From assembly GCA_035565615.1 (NCBI GenBank), contig DATMSB010000007.1, positions 1 to 5,952 on the forward strand: a stretch of DNA of 5,952 nucleotides. Reading direction: 5' to 3'. The notes below the pieces were generated by a model. That model did no database searches. It had not been told where the DNA came from and saw only the letters and a program-made list of their open reading frames with translations. Shown in pieces: positions 4,826 to 5,952 of this stretch (the stretch's first letter is position 1; each line of letters begins with the position of its first letter). Origin of the DNA: Vulgatibacter sp035565615 (GTDB lineage Bacteria > Myxococcota > Myxococcia > Myxococcales > Vulgatibacteraceae). A program made the translations under genes and the position numbers.

Positions 4826-5725
4826 ATGTCGCTCCTCGACCGCCGCCTCCTCGTCACCGCCGGGAAGGGCGGCGTGGGCCGGTCCACGATCTCCGCGGCG
4901 CTCGCCGTCGCCGCCGCCGGCCGCGGCAAGCGGGTGCTCGTGTGCGAGGTCAACACCAAGGAGCAGATCGCCGGCCTCCTGGGAGCCCCGGACACCGGCG
5001 GCGCCATCGGCCGGGTGGCCGATGGCGTGGATGCGGTGGTCGTGCGTCCCGACGAGGCCATGCGCGAGTACGGCTTGATGAAGCTGCGGTTCCGCGTCGT
5101 CTACGACGCGGTGTTCGAGAACCCCTTCGTCTCGCGCTTCCTCCAGTTCATCCCGTCGCTCCCCGAGCTGGTGATGCTGGGGAAGGTCCTCTTCCACGTG
5201 AGGGAGGGGAGGTGGGACCTGGTGATCCTGGACGCGCCCGCCACCGGCCACGGGATCACCTTCCTCGGGGTCCCCCAGGCGCTGCTCGACACCATCCCCC
5301 CGGGCGCCATGCGCGCCGAGGCGGAGTGGATGCGAGACCTCCTCCGGGATCCCGACGCCACCGCCGTGAACCTCGTGTGCATTCCGGAGGAGCTTCCGGT
5401 GAACGAGACCCTCGAGCTGGCGGCGGCGGTGCGGGAGCGGCTGGGGATGTCGCTCGGCCACGCCTATCTCAACCGGTTCGTCGCCCCCCGCTTCACCGCC
5501 GCCGAGCGGGAGACGTTCCGGGCGCCGGCAGGCGACGCGATCCTCGAGGCCGCCTTCCGCGCGGCGACCGCCCAGTCCATCCGCGCCGAGATGTCCGCCC
5601 GCCACCGCCTTCGCCTCGAGGACGAGCTGGCGGCGCCCGTCACCCCCCTCCCCCTCCTCCACCCCGCCGGGGCGTTCGACCGCGCCTGCATCGACGAGCT
5701 GGCCCGGCACGTGGTCCCGACATGA
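4826..5725 (+). CDS. ArsA/Get3-like ATPase with degenerate P-loop (first of tandem pair)
   Basis: The 299-residue protein belongs to the ArsA/Get3 anion-pump family of deviant-Walker ATPases. It shows GKGGVGRST (13-21), a switch I segment CEVNTKE (40-46), and the ArsA signature region ILDAPATGHGITFLG (134-148; canonical DTAPTGH). The signature Lys14 is kept, but Arg19 replaces the P-loop lysine and Asn43 stands where Get3 and ArsA have the catalytic switch I Asp. The same Asp-to-Asn change makes Get3 hydrolysis-dead, so this subunit is probably a poor or inactive ATPase on its own. It is a single-domain form, about half the length of E. coli ArsA. ATG 4826 fits the conserved N-terminus; upstream lies a promoter rather than a ribosome site. 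It overlaps the next gene by ATGA. No arsenic genes are visible, so a resistance role is not supported; tail-anchored protein or metabolic roles are possible. Confidence 0.9.
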   Translation: MSLLDRRLLVTAGKGGVGRSTISAALAVAAAGRGKRVLVCEVNTKEQIAGLLGAPDTGGAIGRVADGVDAVVVRPDEAMREYGLMKLRFRVVYDAVFENPFVSRFLQFIPSLPELVMLGKVLFHVREGRWDLVILDAPATGHGITFLGVPQALLDTIPPGAMRAEAEWMRDLLRDPDATAVNLVCIPEELPVNETLELAAAVRERLGMSLGHAYLNRFVAPRFTAAERETFRAPAGDAILEAAFRAATAQSIRAEMSARHRLRLEDELAAPVTPLPLLHPAGAFDRACIDELARHVVPT

Positions 5726-5952
5726 CCCGCCGCTCGCCTCCCCTCGACCTCGAGCGCGCCCTCCGCGACCGCCGGGTGATCGTCTGCGTGGGCGCCGGCG
5801 GCGTGGGCAAGACCACCGTGGCCGCCACCCTCGCCCTCCGCGCGGCCGCGGAAGGTCGCCGGGCGATGGTCCTCACCATCGATCCGGCGAGGCGCCTGGC
5901 GAACGCCCTCGGCCTCGAGCGCCTCGGCAACGTGGAGACGGAGGTGGATCTG
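5722..5952 (+). CDS. ArsA/Get3-like ATPase, N-terminal part (second of tandem pair)
   Basis: The gene begins inside the ATGA overlap with its upstream neighbour and runs off the right edge after 77 codons. The visible part has GAGGVGKTT (24-32) and switch I LTIDPARRLANALG (51-64), both typical of ArsA-family proteins. Here the P-loop Lys30 and the catalytic Asp54 are intact, but Ala25 stands in place of the signature lysine. This is the mirror image of the first subunit. No ribosome site precedes the start, so translation is probably coupled through the overlap, which would give matched amounts of both proteins as expected for a heterodimer. The signature DTAPTGH motif and the C-terminal half lie outside the window and cannot be judged. 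The family call is firm for the visible part. Confidence 0.88.
   Translation, partial: MTRRSPPLDLERALRDRRVIVCVGAGGVGKTTVAATLALRAAAEGRRAMVLTIDPARRLANALGLERLGNVETEVDL

Noticed and set aside
4313..5710. 465-codon open frame on the minus strand
   Set aside because: Only its last 130 codons (from GTG 4702) form a gene with a ribosome site; the rest is antisense to the ArsA-like gene, which has clear family motifs.
4826..5952. Arsenite resistance operon
   Set aside because: No arsR, arsB or arsC genes nearby, and the first subunit lacks residues needed for ATP hydrolysis; the ArsA name reflects the family only.

Overview
The window is very GC-rich, with strong G/C third-position bias and good Shine-Dalgarno sequences on several genes. 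The gene types (stand-alone HPF proteins, a PhaR-type regulator, tandem ArsA-like ATPases, an MJ0042-like zinc ribbon) suggest Myxococcota or another former delta-proteobacterial lineage. That placement is inference from gene content and protein style, not from a database match. Seven complete and two edge-truncated genes fill almost the whole window. I see no mobile element, tRNA, rRNA or CRISPR array.

Left part (1-1963). A zinc-ribbon gene runs off the left edge on the minus strand. Divergent from it, behind a good sigma70-type promoter, lies a gene for a PhaR-like (polyhydroxyalkanoate accumulation) DNA-binding protein with a coiled-coil tail. Two paralogous HPF/RaiA-type ribosome-associated proteins follow on the same strand. 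A clear intrinsic terminator separates them, so the second paralog probably has its own promoter. The second has a long charged C-terminal extension.

Middle (1964-4702, genes on the minus strand). The convergent junction at 1964-2072 holds a 21-bp direct repeat and a GC hairpin. Reading leftward from 4702 come a small phasin/PhaF-like protein with a lysine-alanine-proline tail, a ParA-type ATPase with an unusual Walker A motif, and nicotinate phosphoribosyltransferase (pncB). They look like one transcription unit, with a possible internal leaderless start at pncB.

Right part (4826-5952, plus strand). Two ArsA/Get3-like ATPase genes overlap by four bases; the second is cut by the window edge. 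The first has lost the P-loop lysine and the switch I aspartate but keeps the signature lysine. The second has the reverse pattern. This predicts an obligate heterodimer with a single working ATP site. Its promoter is divergent from that of the phasin-like/ParA unit, and the two -35 boxes form the arms of an inverted repeat.

Together the window carries three deviant-Walker ATPases, two proteins with polyhydroxyalkanoate-granule features and a ParA ATPase that could position their cargo. No PHA synthase is visible. The most novel readings are the split-site ArsA pair and the phasin-like/ParA pair as a possible granule- or cargo-positioning module.
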